Shown here piece by piece: positions 28,303-37,591 of a stretch of DNA of 41,719 nt; position 1 is the stretch's first letter; the number at the start of each line of letters is the position of its first letter. Origin of the DNA: a virus. The stretch covers positions 1 through 41,719 of IMG/VR virus record IMGVR_UViG_3300028608_000034. One strand, 5' to 3'. The position numbers and the translations under genes are program-made. Under the pieces are notes generated by a model, which was not told the origin of the DNA, did not search any database, and worked only from the letters and a program-made list of their open reading frames with translations.

Positions 28303-30438
28303 CTACAGGATCGGGATCCTGTTGTCTGGGTCCAACCTGCCCCCCTTTACTCGTTCCCAGAAGCGGACGTCCTCCTGACCCAAGCGCCATACGGCGATTC
28401 CGTCCAGACCCCACTCACTGTCGGCCAGGTCACGGCTGTGAGCCATGTACTCGGCGTCGCTGTAGTGGCTGAGGCTGGTGCCCTGCGGGTCGCAGAGGTA
28501 AGCGTTGCTGATCCAGCAGTCGATGTCACGGGGGATGAGCTTGACCTGGCGGGTCTGACCCGCAGCGATGCCCACCCCCTTCAGGTGGATGAAGGCCCAG
28601 TCGTTGGAGATGGCCTGCGTGCGCGTGGTGCGCTCCTCCACGTCGGTGTTCACACGGAAGCGGTTGAAGCCGTCCCAGGTGACGTTCGTGCGCGGGATGC
28701 GGCCCACGTCGTAGAACATGAAGGGGCCGACCTGCACGTCCACGGCCTCGCGGGGGTTGTACCACCAGGCATCGCCCCAGCGGACGTGATCGAACCACGC
28801 CTGCCCGCTCATGCTGACCATCCCACTGCGTCCGGCCACATAGCTCGTGTCGTTGTACTCGAGGACCAGCGGCACGTCAACCTCGGTCCGGCTGTAGTAC
28901 ACCCGAGCGTGCTGGCCCCGCACCCGCAGGCCGATCACGGCACGGCCGGAGCCAGGGTTGTCGCTGAGGCCAGGTGCGCTCACTGCTGCCGTCGCCAGGG
29001 TCGTCCCGTTGCGGCTCAGGATGAGCGTGCCCCACTGGTCCACGGTTGCCTCGTACGAGCCGTGGAAGACGCCAGCCCTGCCCCCAGCAGCGGGAAGCTG
29101 GAACCGGCCCTGGACGTGGTACTCGCCGCCTGCGTCGATGTTCGTGAGCGACAGGCGACCAGCAGCCCCGACGCGGAACTGGCCGTAGGTACGGGGGTTG
29201 AGCAGCGGGTCACCCTGACGCCAGTGGCTCCAGGCTGCGCCGCCTGCCTGATTGTAGTAGATGCCCAAGGTGCCAGCCGTGGCGCAGTCATCGTCCATGA
29301 TTGTGGCCGACTGAGGGTCGCGCTGGAGGACCTCGAGCGTGATGTTGTGAACGTCGTTGTTGGCCCACTCGCCGTTCGCGTCCACGACCTGGATGGGCCG
29401 GACCGTGTGCTCCATGTACTGCGTACCGACCGTCTGGTCAGCCATGCCGCCCACGGGGTCGGCCGCTGCGACACCATAGCGGGTGAAGTACGACTTGCCG
29501 TTGAACTCCCCGAGCTCCATGCCGCTGCTGGCCGTGCGCTGGATGGCCGTGGCCCACCAGTAGCACCCGATCAGCGTGAAGGGGCTGTTCGTCTCCTTGT
29601 CGCGGAACACGAACCAGCTCGCACGGGTCTGGTCCCAGGCGACAGGGTCGTCGTCACCGGGCATCGGCCCCCACACACCGGTCGCCATGAAGTAGAACCA
29701 GTAGTACGCGCCAGAGTTGCCCCGGTACGGCCAGCCGGGGTAACCCGGGAGGTCCTGCACAGGAGCGTGGATGGACCAGTTCTGCCCGTAGGCCGGGACG
29801 CCCATGAGGACCTTCTCAGGGGGGATCACAGAGACGGTCCAGTCATACACCTGCTGAATCCAGAAGCGGGGTGCGATGGGACCGGGGGCGCTACCCGACC
29901 AGGCGAAGTCATACGTCATGATGGCGACCTGGTCGAGATACGCGCCGAACAGCTCGTAGTCGAGCCAGTTCTCGCCACCGATGCTGAAGTTGCCCTCGGT
30001 TGCTGCGGGCAGGGCTGCGGACAGCTTCTTGCCGAAGGTGCGCGCGTGGTCCCCGAGGATGGTGTACCCTGCGTAGGCCTCGGCCGTGGTCATGTTGCTG
30101 CCGAAGCCCTCGGCGTCCATGTCCAGGCCGTACAGCCAAGGGTACGACGTGTAGATGCCCGCCATCTGCGACAGGATGGTCGCCCGGAACGTGGCGTCGG
30201 TGTTCAGCATCTTCCAGGCGGTCGCGCTGAAGCACTGGAGGGTGAGCCACCAGCGAATGTTCGGGTGCTTGGCGCGGACTGCGTCGACGGTGTTCTGAAT
30301 GTTCAGGTTGACGAGGCCCGTGGTGCGCAGCTCATAGGCGACCAGGAACACGTCGTCGATGTTCTCGCCGTACTTGTCCAGGACGCCCTCGGTGCGGACC
30401 GTGGCGTTGGCGTGCCAGAGCGTGACGCGGGTGCCCAT
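28303..30438 (-). CDS. Tail-associated GH18-like hydrolase with C-terminal beta domains
   Basis: Large tail protein of 711 residues. Residues 1-310 match the glycoside hydrolase 18 barrel: YGLDMDAEGFG at 103-113 corresponds to D-x-x-D-x-D-x-E, with Glu110 the probable acid; MTYDFAW near 174-180 and MGVPAYGQNW near 240-249 are later barrel-strand motifs. Residues 400-710 look like jelly-roll/LamG-type sandwiches (WSHWRQGDPLLNPRTYGQF) that may bind glycans. As the last tail gene it probably cleaves beta-linked GlcNAc polymers on the host surface. Substrate is inferred. Confidence 0.72.
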   Translation of the reverse strand: MGTRVTLWHANATVRTEGVLDKYGENIDDVFLVAYELRTTGLVNLNIQNTVDAVRAKHPNIRWWLTLQCFSATAWKMLNTDATFRATILSQMAGIYTSYPWLYGLDMDAEGFGSNMTTAEAYAGYTILGDHARTFGKKLSAALPAATEGNFSIGGENWLDYELFGAYLDQVAIMTYDFAWSGSAPGPIAPRFWIQQVYDWTVSVIPPEKVLMGVPAYGQNWSIHAPVQDLPGYPGWPYRGNSGAYYWFYFMATGVWGPMPGDDDPVAWDQTRASWFVFRDKETNSPFTLIGCYWWATAIQRTASSGMELGEFNGKSYFTRYGVAAADPVGGMADQTVGTQYMEHTVRPIQVVDANGEWANNDVHNITLEVLQRDPQSATIMDDDCATAGTLGIYYNQAGGAAWSHWRQGDPLLNPRTYGQFRVGAAGRLSLTNIDAGGEYHVQGRFQLPAAGGRAGVFHGSYEATVDQWGTLILSRNGTTLATAAVSAPGLSDNPGSGRAVIGLRVRGQHARVYYSRTEVDVPLVLEYNDTSYVAGRSGMVSMSGQAWFDHVRWGDAWWYNPREAVDVQVGPFMFYDVGRIPRTNVTWDGFNRFRVNTDVEERTTRTQAISNDWAFIHLKGVGIAAGQTRQVKLIPRDIDCWISNAYLCDPQGTSLSHYSDAEYMAHSRDLADSEWGLDGIAVWRLGQEDVRFWERVKGGRLDPDNRIPIL

Positions 30439-30920
30439 CAGACGCTCCAGACCAGGCTGTTCAGGATGATGTAGGATGCACCGGTCACCGCAGGGATCGA
30501 GTAGAAGTTGATCTCCCCCGTGGAGCCGTTGATGCGGAACTGGATGGGGACGATGGCCGTGCTCGTGAAGATGGCACCGACTCCCATGCGGTGCTTCCCG
30601 TCAGTCGGCCGGTGCGTGCTGGTGACCGTGCCGAGGGTGTAGTACGTGCCCGCCGAGAAGCTGCTAGGGCAGTTGATGACACCCGGCTCCAGGGTCACGA
30701 CGTTGCCGTCCTTGATCGTCTGGGTGGCCACATACGAGGCGTTCGACGTGTAGCCCGACCCCAGCGTGATAGCGGTCTTGGTCGGGGCAGGCGGCACGAC
30801 GATGGCGTCGATGAGGCCCTTGAGGTACGTGTCGTTCGCGTACAGTGTGGCCAGCGCGTCAGCCAGGTCGCTGAACGTGGTGGGACCGTAGTCCACGTCA
30901 TCGGGTTCGACGAGAGGCAT
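30438..30920 (-). CDS. Minor tail protein (small tip or fibre)
   Basis: Protein of 160 residues. The N-terminal helix (FSDLADALATLYANDTYLKG) could trimerise; the rest is beta-rich with Gly/Ser/Thr repeats (TLGSGYTSNASYVATQTI), as in short tail fibre or carbohydrate-binding proteins. It is contiguous with the preceding gene and the GH18-like gene. No named family. Confidence 0.6.
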   Translation of the reverse strand: MPLVEPDDVDYGPTTFSDLADALATLYANDTYLKGLIDAIVVPPAPTKTAITLGSGYTSNASYVATQTIKDGNVVTLEPGVINCPSSFSAGTYYTLGTVTSTHRPTDGKHRMGVGAIFTSTAIVPIQFRINGSTGEINFYSIPAVTGASYIILNSLVWSV

Positions 30921-31516
30921 TACCAGCTCCCATGATCAGCCAGGACGTCAGCCCAGGTCAGGTGAAAGGCCCAGACACGGTTCCACCCCTGCGGGTGCGC
31001 TGCCGTGACAGAGCCGAGGTCGGTGCGGACAGGGCTACCGGGGTCCGCGTGGATGCCCTTGACCCCCACGATGGCCGACATGAGGCCGGTCGTGGTGAGG
31101 TCCAGGCGCTGGTCGGCGCGAGCCGTGTGGTGCGGGGTAACCCCTGCCCCGGTGCTCGTGCTGTACTCGTATCCGTTCATCTCCTGCGGGGAGCTGATAT
31201 CGCCCCAGTACAGCAGGCCCCACTGGACGGTCTGCGTGCCCACGGGGTACACCTGGCCCCGGTACGGGCTGGCCTCGTCCTCGTCGGCTGCGACCCAGGT
31301 GTCATAGTCCGCCTGGATCATGCCGTTGATGAAGCGCCAGGTCTCGTCCGTCACGAGCCCCAAGTCGCCCACCATAGGCGACCAGGAGAAGAGGCTGCTG
31401 CCAGGGTTGAGCTGAATGTCCGTGACCTTGGCGTCGCTGGCCGTGGTGATCTTGACCTTGACACCGGCCACACTCTTGGACGGCTTGAGCTGGCCGAACG
31501 TGCGCAGGAAGCTCAC
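30920..31516 (-). CDS. Minor tail protein with repeated N-terminal beta motif
   Basis: Protein of 198 residues, no named family. The first 50 residues (VKVKITTASDAKVTDIQLNPG) match the small protein encoded directly upstream (IKVKVTTADSPVEVTDLILQAG), so the two share a duplicated beta domain. The rest is rich in Trp and Tyr. It probably belongs to the baseplate or tail tip. Confidence 0.6.
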   Translation of the reverse strand: MSFLRTFGQLKPSKSVAGVKVKITTASDAKVTDIQLNPGSSLFSWSPMVGDLGLVTDETWRFINGMIQADYDTWVAADEDEASPYRGQVYPVGTQTVQWGLLYWGDISSPQEMNGYEYSTSTGAGVTPHHTARADQRLDLTTTGLMSAIVGVKGIHADPGSPVRTDLGSVTAAHPQGWNRVWAFHLTWADVLADHGSW

Positions 31517-31701
31517 GGGGTCACCCCCGCAGTCCAGGGCATCTCGGTCACGTTGGGAACCCAGCCCGTGCCCGTGGTGCCAGCCTGCAGGATGAGGTCA
31601 GTGACCTCGACCGGCGAGTCGGCAGTGGTGACCTTCACCTTGATGGTGAGGGTCTGCTTGAAGGTCTGGGGGTTGCGGACCTGCACACGGCGAACGGCCA
31701 T
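31513..31701 (-). CDS. Small tail protein, paralogue of the next gene's N-terminus
   Basis: Protein of 62 residues, a single beta domain (TIKVKVTTADSPVEVTDLIL). Similar to the N-terminus of the 198-residue protein encoded next. It overlaps both neighbours by a few bases. The role in the tail is inferred from position. Confidence 0.55.
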   Translation of the reverse strand: MAVRRVQVRNPQTFKQTLTIKVKVTTADSPVEVTDLILQAGTTGTGWVPNVTEMPWTAGVTP

Positions 31702-34127
31702 CAGAGCTCCAGAGTCATGGTCTCAGTGGTGCCGTCCGTGTACTGGAACGTCACCTCGATCTGCAGGGCTGCGTCCGTGTCGGCGTCCACCTGGGCGGAG
31801 AACACGTACGACTCACGGTTGTCGCTGGCCACGGTCTGCTCGAGCGAGCCCCCGCTGGCACCGAACGCGAAGCTGTACCGGCCAGTCGCGCCCCCCTCCA
31901 CGACGCTCACACCCGAGCCTGCCCAGTGCGCCATCCCATTGTCTCCCCGGCTGTTGATCAGCAGGTTGAAGGGGTTGATGTCGCGGGTGTCGATGGTCTG
32001 CCCCGTGGTCAGGGCTCCCGGGTCGTTGCTGTCGTCACTGCTGGCAAGGCTGCGCAGCTTGTTCGCGAGGGTGATCTTGCTGTTGCGGAGGTCCACGTAG
32101 TCGATCTCGAGCTGGACCACGCGGTTCTTGACGGACTGGGCGTAGTCCTCGTCCATCACGAACACGATGTCCAGGACCTCGAACCGGTCGACCTCGTCCA
32201 CCCGGTCCACCAGCCCCGCGACCTGGTACTCGTAGCTGAGCTGAGGCTTGGCGCGGTCTGCGATGAAGGCGTTCAGGAAGCGGAGCATGGCCTGGGGCGT
32301 CATGCCGGACTTGAAGTCGTAGGTCGACTCGCGGACCTGCGTGGTCCACGTGAAGTCCTCCACGTACTCCACCCCACCGTTCGCCGGGGCGATGGTGAGG
32401 CCGTCCGCGTTGCGACCGTAGATGCGCGTGACGAGGGACGTGGTGTCCTCCCGCTTCTGCGCCGACGTGATGCCCTTGACGTAGTCGAAATACGTGCCCC
32501 GGTCACGACCACCCTGGTCCAGCAGGTGGACGAACTTGTTCTTGTCATCGAACACGAGGTCGCCACCGTAGATCTTCGCGATCTGCTGGAGCACCCCGAG
32601 GACCGTGCCCTTGTCGTTCTCCCAGCCGAGCACCCCGATGGGGTCGACCTGGCCCACGTACCAGTCGGTCCCTGCCAGGACCGTCGTGATGGCCTCGGCT
32701 GCGGTCATGCTCCAGGTCTGCTGAGCGATCTCGCCCGCGTACAGCAGGTCGTACCAGATGCGCTCGCAGTAGACCTCAGCGATGGCCTTGCCGCGCGACT
32801 TGGTGGTCGTGACGCTGCGGGCCACATAGTTCCGGCCCTTGAACCGCACCGGCATCTCGGCCTCGATGGTACGGGCCTTGGGGTCACCCATGCTCAGGGC
32901 GAACGTGAGGGTGGACTCGTTGCTGGAGTTGTCCAGGGTCCGGCACGCGAGGAGCGTGTCCTGAAGGAGAACCCCTCCCCCGCTGGGCACCACGAGGAGC
33001 GGGTCGAGGGAGAACGGCTCGACCGGCAGGGTGCTCGGCAGGGGAGGGGTCGCGGGAGGAGCCGTGCTCAGCAGGATCTCGTCGATGTAGCTGTCCAGTG
33101 TGGCCAGCGTGACTTCGTACTGGATCCAGGCCGCGTTCGGCTCGGTCGTGATGTCGGAGGCATCGTGCCAGGCCGACCAGGCTGTGAGGTTGGAGCTGGT
33201 CCGGTAGCGCACCGTCGCGCCACTGCCGTTGACCGTAAGCTGCGGGGTGTCCGTGCCCCAGGCCCCCGGCATGGCGCGGCTCTGGAGGACGACAGGGAGG
33301 CTTGCCGTAGGACGCACGCTGGCACGGCCGGAGACCGTGGTGCAGTCCGCGCCAGTGGCCTCGAGCGCACCGTTGGCGAGCCGGTTCCGGAGTGCCCACT
33401 GGCCAGCGTTGCCAGCGAACGGGGCGACCACCACGACCTCGTCGAGGATGGCCTGCGCGTAGAACGTGGCGGGGCCGTACCCTGCCTCCAGGTGCGCGAC
33501 GCATGCGTTGTTCAGGCTGGCCACACCAGAGGCGGACGCGCTGGTCCCGTCGCTGAGCTTGACCGCGTGCACCGACCAGGTACCAAGCGTGACGTCCATG
33601 ACCGCACCGATCCAGAACCACTCGTTCGGGGTGATCTGGAAGCCGGTGAGGTAGTTGTTGACGACCTCGGTGCCTGCGTTGTTGTAGAAGCGATAGTTGA
33701 CCAGGTCGTTCGGGCCTGCGCTGTGGTTCACCGTCAGGTGGAAGAGGGGTGCTGCTGCGCCACCACGGGTCGAGACGACCGGGCTCCACTGTTCGGTGTT
33801 CTTGCCGTTGTACCAGGCACCGACCATGACCGACCCGCTGGTAGGCCAGAGGGTGCCATCGTTCTCGATGTGGAGGTACGACTGCTCGCTGACCCCGAGG
33901 TTGTTGATGCGGATGCCCGTGCCCCAGCGGTTCGCCACGGCGACGGCACTGGTGCCACCGTACTTGATGACCTTGGCGTCGCGGTTCTTGCCACTGGCAT
34001 CCGGGGTCGGACGGTCGACGGTGCTGCCGACGAACGAGTCCATGCGGAGCAGGAGCTGAGTGACGGCATCCGGGTCCCACTCACCGGTCCAGTCGCCCCG
34101 GCTGGTGGCGCGGGAGTACTCGGCCAT
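31701..34127 (-). CDS. Large tail protein: LamG domain fused to baseplate hub (Tal-like)
   Basis: Protein of 808 residues. Residues 45-240 look like a concanavalin/LamG sandwich (SVMVGAWYNGKNTEQWSPVV, WFWIGAVMDVTLGTWSVHAV). Residues 385-700 resemble the tail-associated hub proteins of siphoviruses (ARTIEAEMPVRFKGRNYVA, then GDLVFDDKNKFVHLLDQGG). The C-terminal 110 residues (NLLINSRGDNGMAHWAGSG) are another jelly-roll. It follows the distal tail protein, the expected place of the hub. The N-terminal LamG may bind host glycans. Confidence 0.7.
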   Translation of the reverse strand: MAEYSRATSRGDWTGEWDPDAVTQLLLRMDSFVGSTVDRPTPDASGKNRDAKVIKYGGTSAVAVANRWGTGIRINNLGVSEQSYLHIENDGTLWPTSGSVMVGAWYNGKNTEQWSPVVSTRGGAAAPLFHLTVNHSAGPNDLVNYRFYNNAGTEVVNNYLTGFQITPNEWFWIGAVMDVTLGTWSVHAVKLSDGTSASASGVASLNNACVAHLEAGYGPATFYAQAILDEVVVVAPFAGNAGQWALRNRLANGALEATGADCTTVSGRASVRPTASLPVVLQSRAMPGAWGTDTPQLTVNGSGATVRYRTSSNLTAWSAWHDASDITTEPNAAWIQYEVTLATLDSYIDEILLSTAPPATPPLPSTLPVEPFSLDPLLVVPSGGGVLLQDTLLACRTLDNSSNESTLTFALSMGDPKARTIEAEMPVRFKGRNYVARSVTTTKSRGKAIAEVYCERIWYDLLYAGEIAQQTWSMTAAEAITTVLAGTDWYVGQVDPIGVLGWENDKGTVLGVLQQIAKIYGGDLVFDDKNKFVHLLDQGGRDRGTYFDYVKGITSAQKREDTTSLVTRIYGRNADGLTIAPANGGVEYVEDFTWTTQVRESTYDFKSGMTPQAMLRFLNAFIADRAKPQLSYEYQVAGLVDRVDEVDRFEVLDIVFVMDEDYAQSVKNRVVQLEIDYVDLRNSKITLANKLRSLASSDDSNDPGALTTGQTIDTRDINPFNLLINSRGDNGMAHWAGSGVSVVEGGATGRYSFAFGASGGSLEQTVASDNRESYVFSAQVDADTDAALQIEVTFQYTDGTTETMTLEL

Positions 34128-34903
34128 CAGATCCTCCTTGCCGGAACGCGTCCGGTTGCCTTGGTGAACGTACCTGCCGAGATGCTGATCGGGACGCTGA
34201 TGGTGCCGATGCCCTCGAGACGCTCGAAGCTGGTCATGCGGTCGGCCACGTTGCGCACCTTGTCACCGGTCGCTGTGGTCTTGATGTAGAAGTCCATCTC
34301 GCCGAAGTCCAGGACCATCGTCTGGGCTGCGGTGAGGGGGCCGGTGACCACGGTGCCACCGACGGTCAGCGACTGCGCAGCGGACAGCACACCGCGGAAT
34401 TCGATGATGGGGTGGTAGCTGGTGTTCCCGCCTCCGGTGAGACTCATCCCTCCCGGAGCTGTGGTCTCCTCAGGGGCTCCCAGCGCCACCCCGTAGGGGC
34501 TGGGCGTGGTAATGGTGGCCGTGCCCGCCATACGGCAGACGCCCTGGTCGCTGAACCAGATGACCTTGTCACGCTCCCACTCGATCGCCTGGCTGAGGAC
34601 GCCCTGCCAGATCCACTCGCTGCCTGCGGGGTTCGGCGTGAAGTCCTGCAGACCGTTGAGCCGGGGGTTGAGCGCCTGGCTGATCTGGTCGGCCTTGGCC
34701 ATCACGTCGTCCAGGTCGCTGCCCGTGAGCTCGAGGTTGAAGACCCACTCCTGCTCGGTGAAGCGCGACTGGTAGTACAGCGAGCCGTCGCCTGCGGGCA
34801 GGTCGTCCAGCGCCAGGTCGACCGGGAGGGTCGGCCAGGCCCGGAGGATGGCCTTGAGGCCGGTGATGTCGGACGTGTCGAACGTCCCCAGCTTGAAGCT
34901 CAT
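34127..34903 (-). CDS. Distal tail protein (Dit-like)
   Basis: Protein of 258 residues that forms the hub ring at the tail tip. The N-terminal half is a split barrel (LPVDLALDDLPAGDGSLYYQ, EWVFNLELTGSDLDDVM). The C-terminal half is a galectin-like beta domain with TATITTPSPYGVAL, a motif common to siphovirus tail components. Position directly after the tape measure is diagnostic. It overlaps the tape measure stop by ATGA. Confidence 0.75.
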   Translation of the reverse strand: MSFKLGTFDTSDITGLKAILRAWPTLPVDLALDDLPAGDGSLYYQSRFTEQEWVFNLELTGSDLDDVMAKADQISQALNPRLNGLQDFTPNPAGSEWIWQGVLSQAIEWERDKVIWFSDQGVCRMAGTATITTPSPYGVALGAPEETTAPGGMSLTGGGNTSYHPIIEFRGVLSAAQSLTVGGTVVTGPLTAAQTMVLDFGEMDFYIKTTATGDKVRNVADRMTSFERLEGIGTISVPISISAGTFTKATGRVPARRI

Positions 34904-37176
34904 GCGAGCACCCCCTGAGCGCGAAGTTCGCGAGTCATGTCGGTCTTGAGTGCCGTGCTGAGTGCACGGATGTCACGGTCGTCACGGACGGTCATCTCGG
35001 CCACACTGACCAGGGGGCCGGTGATGGTCACCGACTGCGCCCCGCCTGCACCGCTCGGTGTGGCCGTCATGCTGGACGTGGGCACCGCACCCGGGATGAA
35101 CTGCTGGGTGAGCGTCTGCGTGGTGTTGGCCTGCATCGCCAGGTCGGGAAGCTTCTGGGCCTCCTTGACGATCTTCTTGTTCAGGTCGGCGATGGGGTCG
35201 AGCGCTGCGTCTTCGTTCTTCTCGACACCGACACCGATGCCCGGCGGAAGCCACTCACCGACCTCGTCCTCCATCCGGCGGGACGGCGACTTGATGCCGA
35301 AGAACGACTTGATGCCGCCCATCACGTTGTTGACGAACCCGCCGATCTTGCCCATCAGCCAGCCCGCAGCGTTGCTGATACCGGACCAGAGACCCTGGAT
35401 GAGCTGGAGGCCTGCCTTGGCAAGCTGTGGCACAGCCCCGATGATGGCACCGACGATGCCGCCGATGATCTGCGGGATGGCCCCCACGATGGTTCCGATG
35501 ATCTGAGGCAGGTTCGTGATGAGTGCCGTGATCAGCTTGATACCGGCCCCGATGAGGAGCGGAATGTTGCTGAAGATCGCGTTCAGCAGCGAGCTGATGA
35601 TCTTGGGCACGGCACCGACCAGCGCCGAGATGATGGCGGGCAGGTTCTGCACCAGCGACGTGATCAGCTTGATGCCCGCGTCGATGATGAGCGGGATGCT
35701 GCCAAGCACTGCGTTGATGATCGAGTCGATGAGCGTAGGCAGGACCGCGACCACCTGCGAGATGATGGTCGGCATGGCCTGGATGATGCCGTTGAAGAGC
35801 TGGACTGCGGCATCCAGCAGCAGCGGCACGCCAGTCACGATGAACGAGACGATGGCGTTGATGATCGTGGGGAGCATCGCGATGAGCTGGGGAATGGCCG
35901 TCAGGATGCCCTGGATGAGCCCGGTCACAAGCTGGATGCCAGCGTCGAGCAGCATGGGCAGGGCATTCACCAGCGACCCGATCATGCTCATGACACCGTT
36001 CACGATGAGCGGGATCAGGGTCGGAAGCGCCTGCGCGATACCCGATGCCAGTGCGACGATCGCCTGCACGCCTGCGGTGATGAGCTGAGGCCCGAGCTCC
36101 ATGAGGGTCTGGACCAGGCCGATGACCCCAGGGACCAGGGCCGTGATGAGGCCGGGAAGCGCCTGCGTTATGCCCGTGATGAGACCGCCCACCAGGGCCA
36201 CACCAGCGTCCAGGATGGCCGGGATGGCGGAGCTCACTGCGCCCACCAGCGACCCCATCATTTCGCCGAGCTTGGGACCGAGCGTAGCGATGTTGGCACC
36301 GATGTTCTCGATGACCGGGGTGACGTTGGTGATGACCAGCTCGAGCGAGTCGATGACGTTGCCTGCCAGGCTGGCCACATCAGCGTCCGCGCTACCCAGG
36401 CCGATCAGGAGGTTGTCGAAGCTGGACCGCAGCATGCCGACCGAACCGCTGATGGTCTCGGTGGCTTCCTTGGCCGTGGTACCGGCGATGCCCATCTCGT
36501 CCTGGACGGTGTGGATCGCCTCGATGATCTTGTCGAAGGAGACTTCGTCCAGGTTGCTGGCCGTTGCCTCGAAGCTGTCGCCCATGACGCCCGAGTCGTT
36601 GACCAGGCGGGCCATCTCCTCGCGGGTGCCGCCATAGCCGAGCTTGAGGTTGTCGAGCATCGTGAAGTTCTGCTTCGCGAAGCCCTGGTAGGCGTTCTGG
36701 ATATCGCCGATGTTGGAGCCGAACTTGTTGGCGTTGTCGCTCATGTCGACCATCGCCGTGTTCGCCACGTCCGCCGCCTTGGCGGTGTCGCCGCCCAGAC
36801 CCTGGAGCAGCGCAGCGCTGAAGCTGGTGACCTGGGACATGTACTCGTTGGAGCTGAGCCCTGCGGTCTTGTACGCGTCGGCCGCGTACTGCTGCATCTT
36901 ACCGGCCGAGTCCTTGAACATGGTCTCGATGCCGCCGATGTTCTGCTCGTACTGAGCATACTGGCTGATCACGCCAGCAGTGAGAGCCCCGCCAGCGGCG
37001 ACCGCTGCGGTCGCGAACCCGACGAGAGCCGTACCGGCACCCTTCAGGCCCTTGCTGACGAGGCCCCCCAGCTTGGAGTCCGCGTCGCTGGCACTGTCGC
37101 CCACTCCGGCGAGGCCCTTCTGGACCTGGTCGGAGCCGTCAAGCGAGAGCTTGATTCGGACATCGTTATCTGCCAT
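34900..37176 (-). CDS. Tape measure protein
   Basis: Protein of 758 residues that sets tail length. It has an N-terminal charged region (VRIKLSLDGSDQVQKGLAGV), Gly/Ala-rich helices (GTALVGFATAAVAAGGALTA), then a long series of imperfect repeats of roughly 35-40 residues (units like IPQLIAMLPTIINAIVSFIV, IPLIIDAGIKLITSLVQNLP) over residues 290-590. With about 1.5 angstrom per residue the tail would be near 110 nm. The hydrophobic repeats can insert into the membrane during DNA entry. Confidence 0.88.
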   Translation of the reverse strand: MADNDVRIKLSLDGSDQVQKGLAGVGDSASDADSKLGGLVSKGLKGAGTALVGFATAAVAAGGALTAGVISQYAQYEQNIGGIETMFKDSAGKMQQYAADAYKTAGLSSNEYMSQVTSFSAALLQGLGGDTAKAADVANTAMVDMSDNANKFGSNIGDIQNAYQGFAKQNFTMLDNLKLGYGGTREEMARLVNDSGVMGDSFEATASNLDEVSFDKIIEAIHTVQDEMGIAGTTAKEATETISGSVGMLRSSFDNLLIGLGSADADVASLAGNVIDSLELVITNVTPVIENIGANIATLGPKLGEMMGSLVGAVSSAIPAILDAGVALVGGLITGITQALPGLITALVPGVIGLVQTLMELGPQLITAGVQAIVALASGIAQALPTLIPLIVNGVMSMIGSLVNALPMLLDAGIQLVTGLIQGILTAIPQLIAMLPTIINAIVSFIVTGVPLLLDAAVQLFNGIIQAMPTIISQVVAVLPTLIDSIINAVLGSIPLIIDAGIKLITSLVQNLPAIISALVGAVPKIISSLLNAIFSNIPLLIGAGIKLITALITNLPQIIGTIVGAIPQIIGGIVGAIIGAVPQLAKAGLQLIQGLWSGISNAAGWLMGKIGGFVNNVMGGIKSFFGIKSPSRRMEDEVGEWLPPGIGVGVEKNEDAALDPIADLNKKIVKEAQKLPDLAMQANTTQTLTQQFIPGAVPTSSMTATPSGAGGAQSVTITGPLVSVAEMTVRDDRDIRALSTALKTDMTRELRAQGVLA

Positions 37177-37202
37177 TGCCGGTTCTCCTTTCCTGCTGGT
37201 AG

Positions 37203-37577
37203 TTACTGATCGGGAGTGGGAAGGACTTCGCCGTAGCCCTGGGCCAGCCAGTACAACCCCATCGAGGGGTCAGGGCCGTTGCCCCGCTGGTGCGCCTCGA
37301 GGACCGACTTGTTGGCCGTTCTCCACATGTCCTGACCCTGGGCGATGGCCTGCATCGCGGGGCAGTCAAGGGACCAAGGCGTATAGTCCTCGACGGTCTC
37401 TTCCCGTCCCAATCTTGAGTTGTGAAGGTGCTGTGCAAGCGGTCGCCCGCAGCCGGGGCACCTGGTCTCCTTGATGGTCTTCCACTGGGAGAGGACCTCC
37501 AGGTCCAGCTCCGTCCAGGTGTCGGGGTGCCCCTCGTCAAGGAGGCGAAGCGGGGGACGCCCCGACACCAGGGCCAT
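37203..37577 (-). CDS. Tail assembly chaperone, downstream frame (probably made by -1 frameshift)
   Basis: Frame of 124 codons from ATG 37577, with CPGCGRPL and a C in LDCPAMQAI that may bind zinc. No ribosome site precedes the ATG. The frame is open upstream in the -1 phase relative to the first chaperone gene, reading YEIGPRLALLLD before the ATG, so it is probably the C-terminal extension (GT product) of the chaperone, as in lambda gpG-GT. The slip must occur in the last 40 bases of the upstream gene; no perfect X-XXY-YYZ site was seen. Confidence 0.6.
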   Translation of the reverse strand: MALVSGRPPLRLLDEGHPDTWTELDLEVLSQWKTIKETRCPGCGRPLAQHLHNSRLGREETVEDYTPWSLDCPAMQAIAQGQDMWRTANKSVLEAHQRGNGPDPSMGLYWLAQGYGEVLPTPDQ

Positions 37578-37591
37578 GTCCAGCAGGAGTG

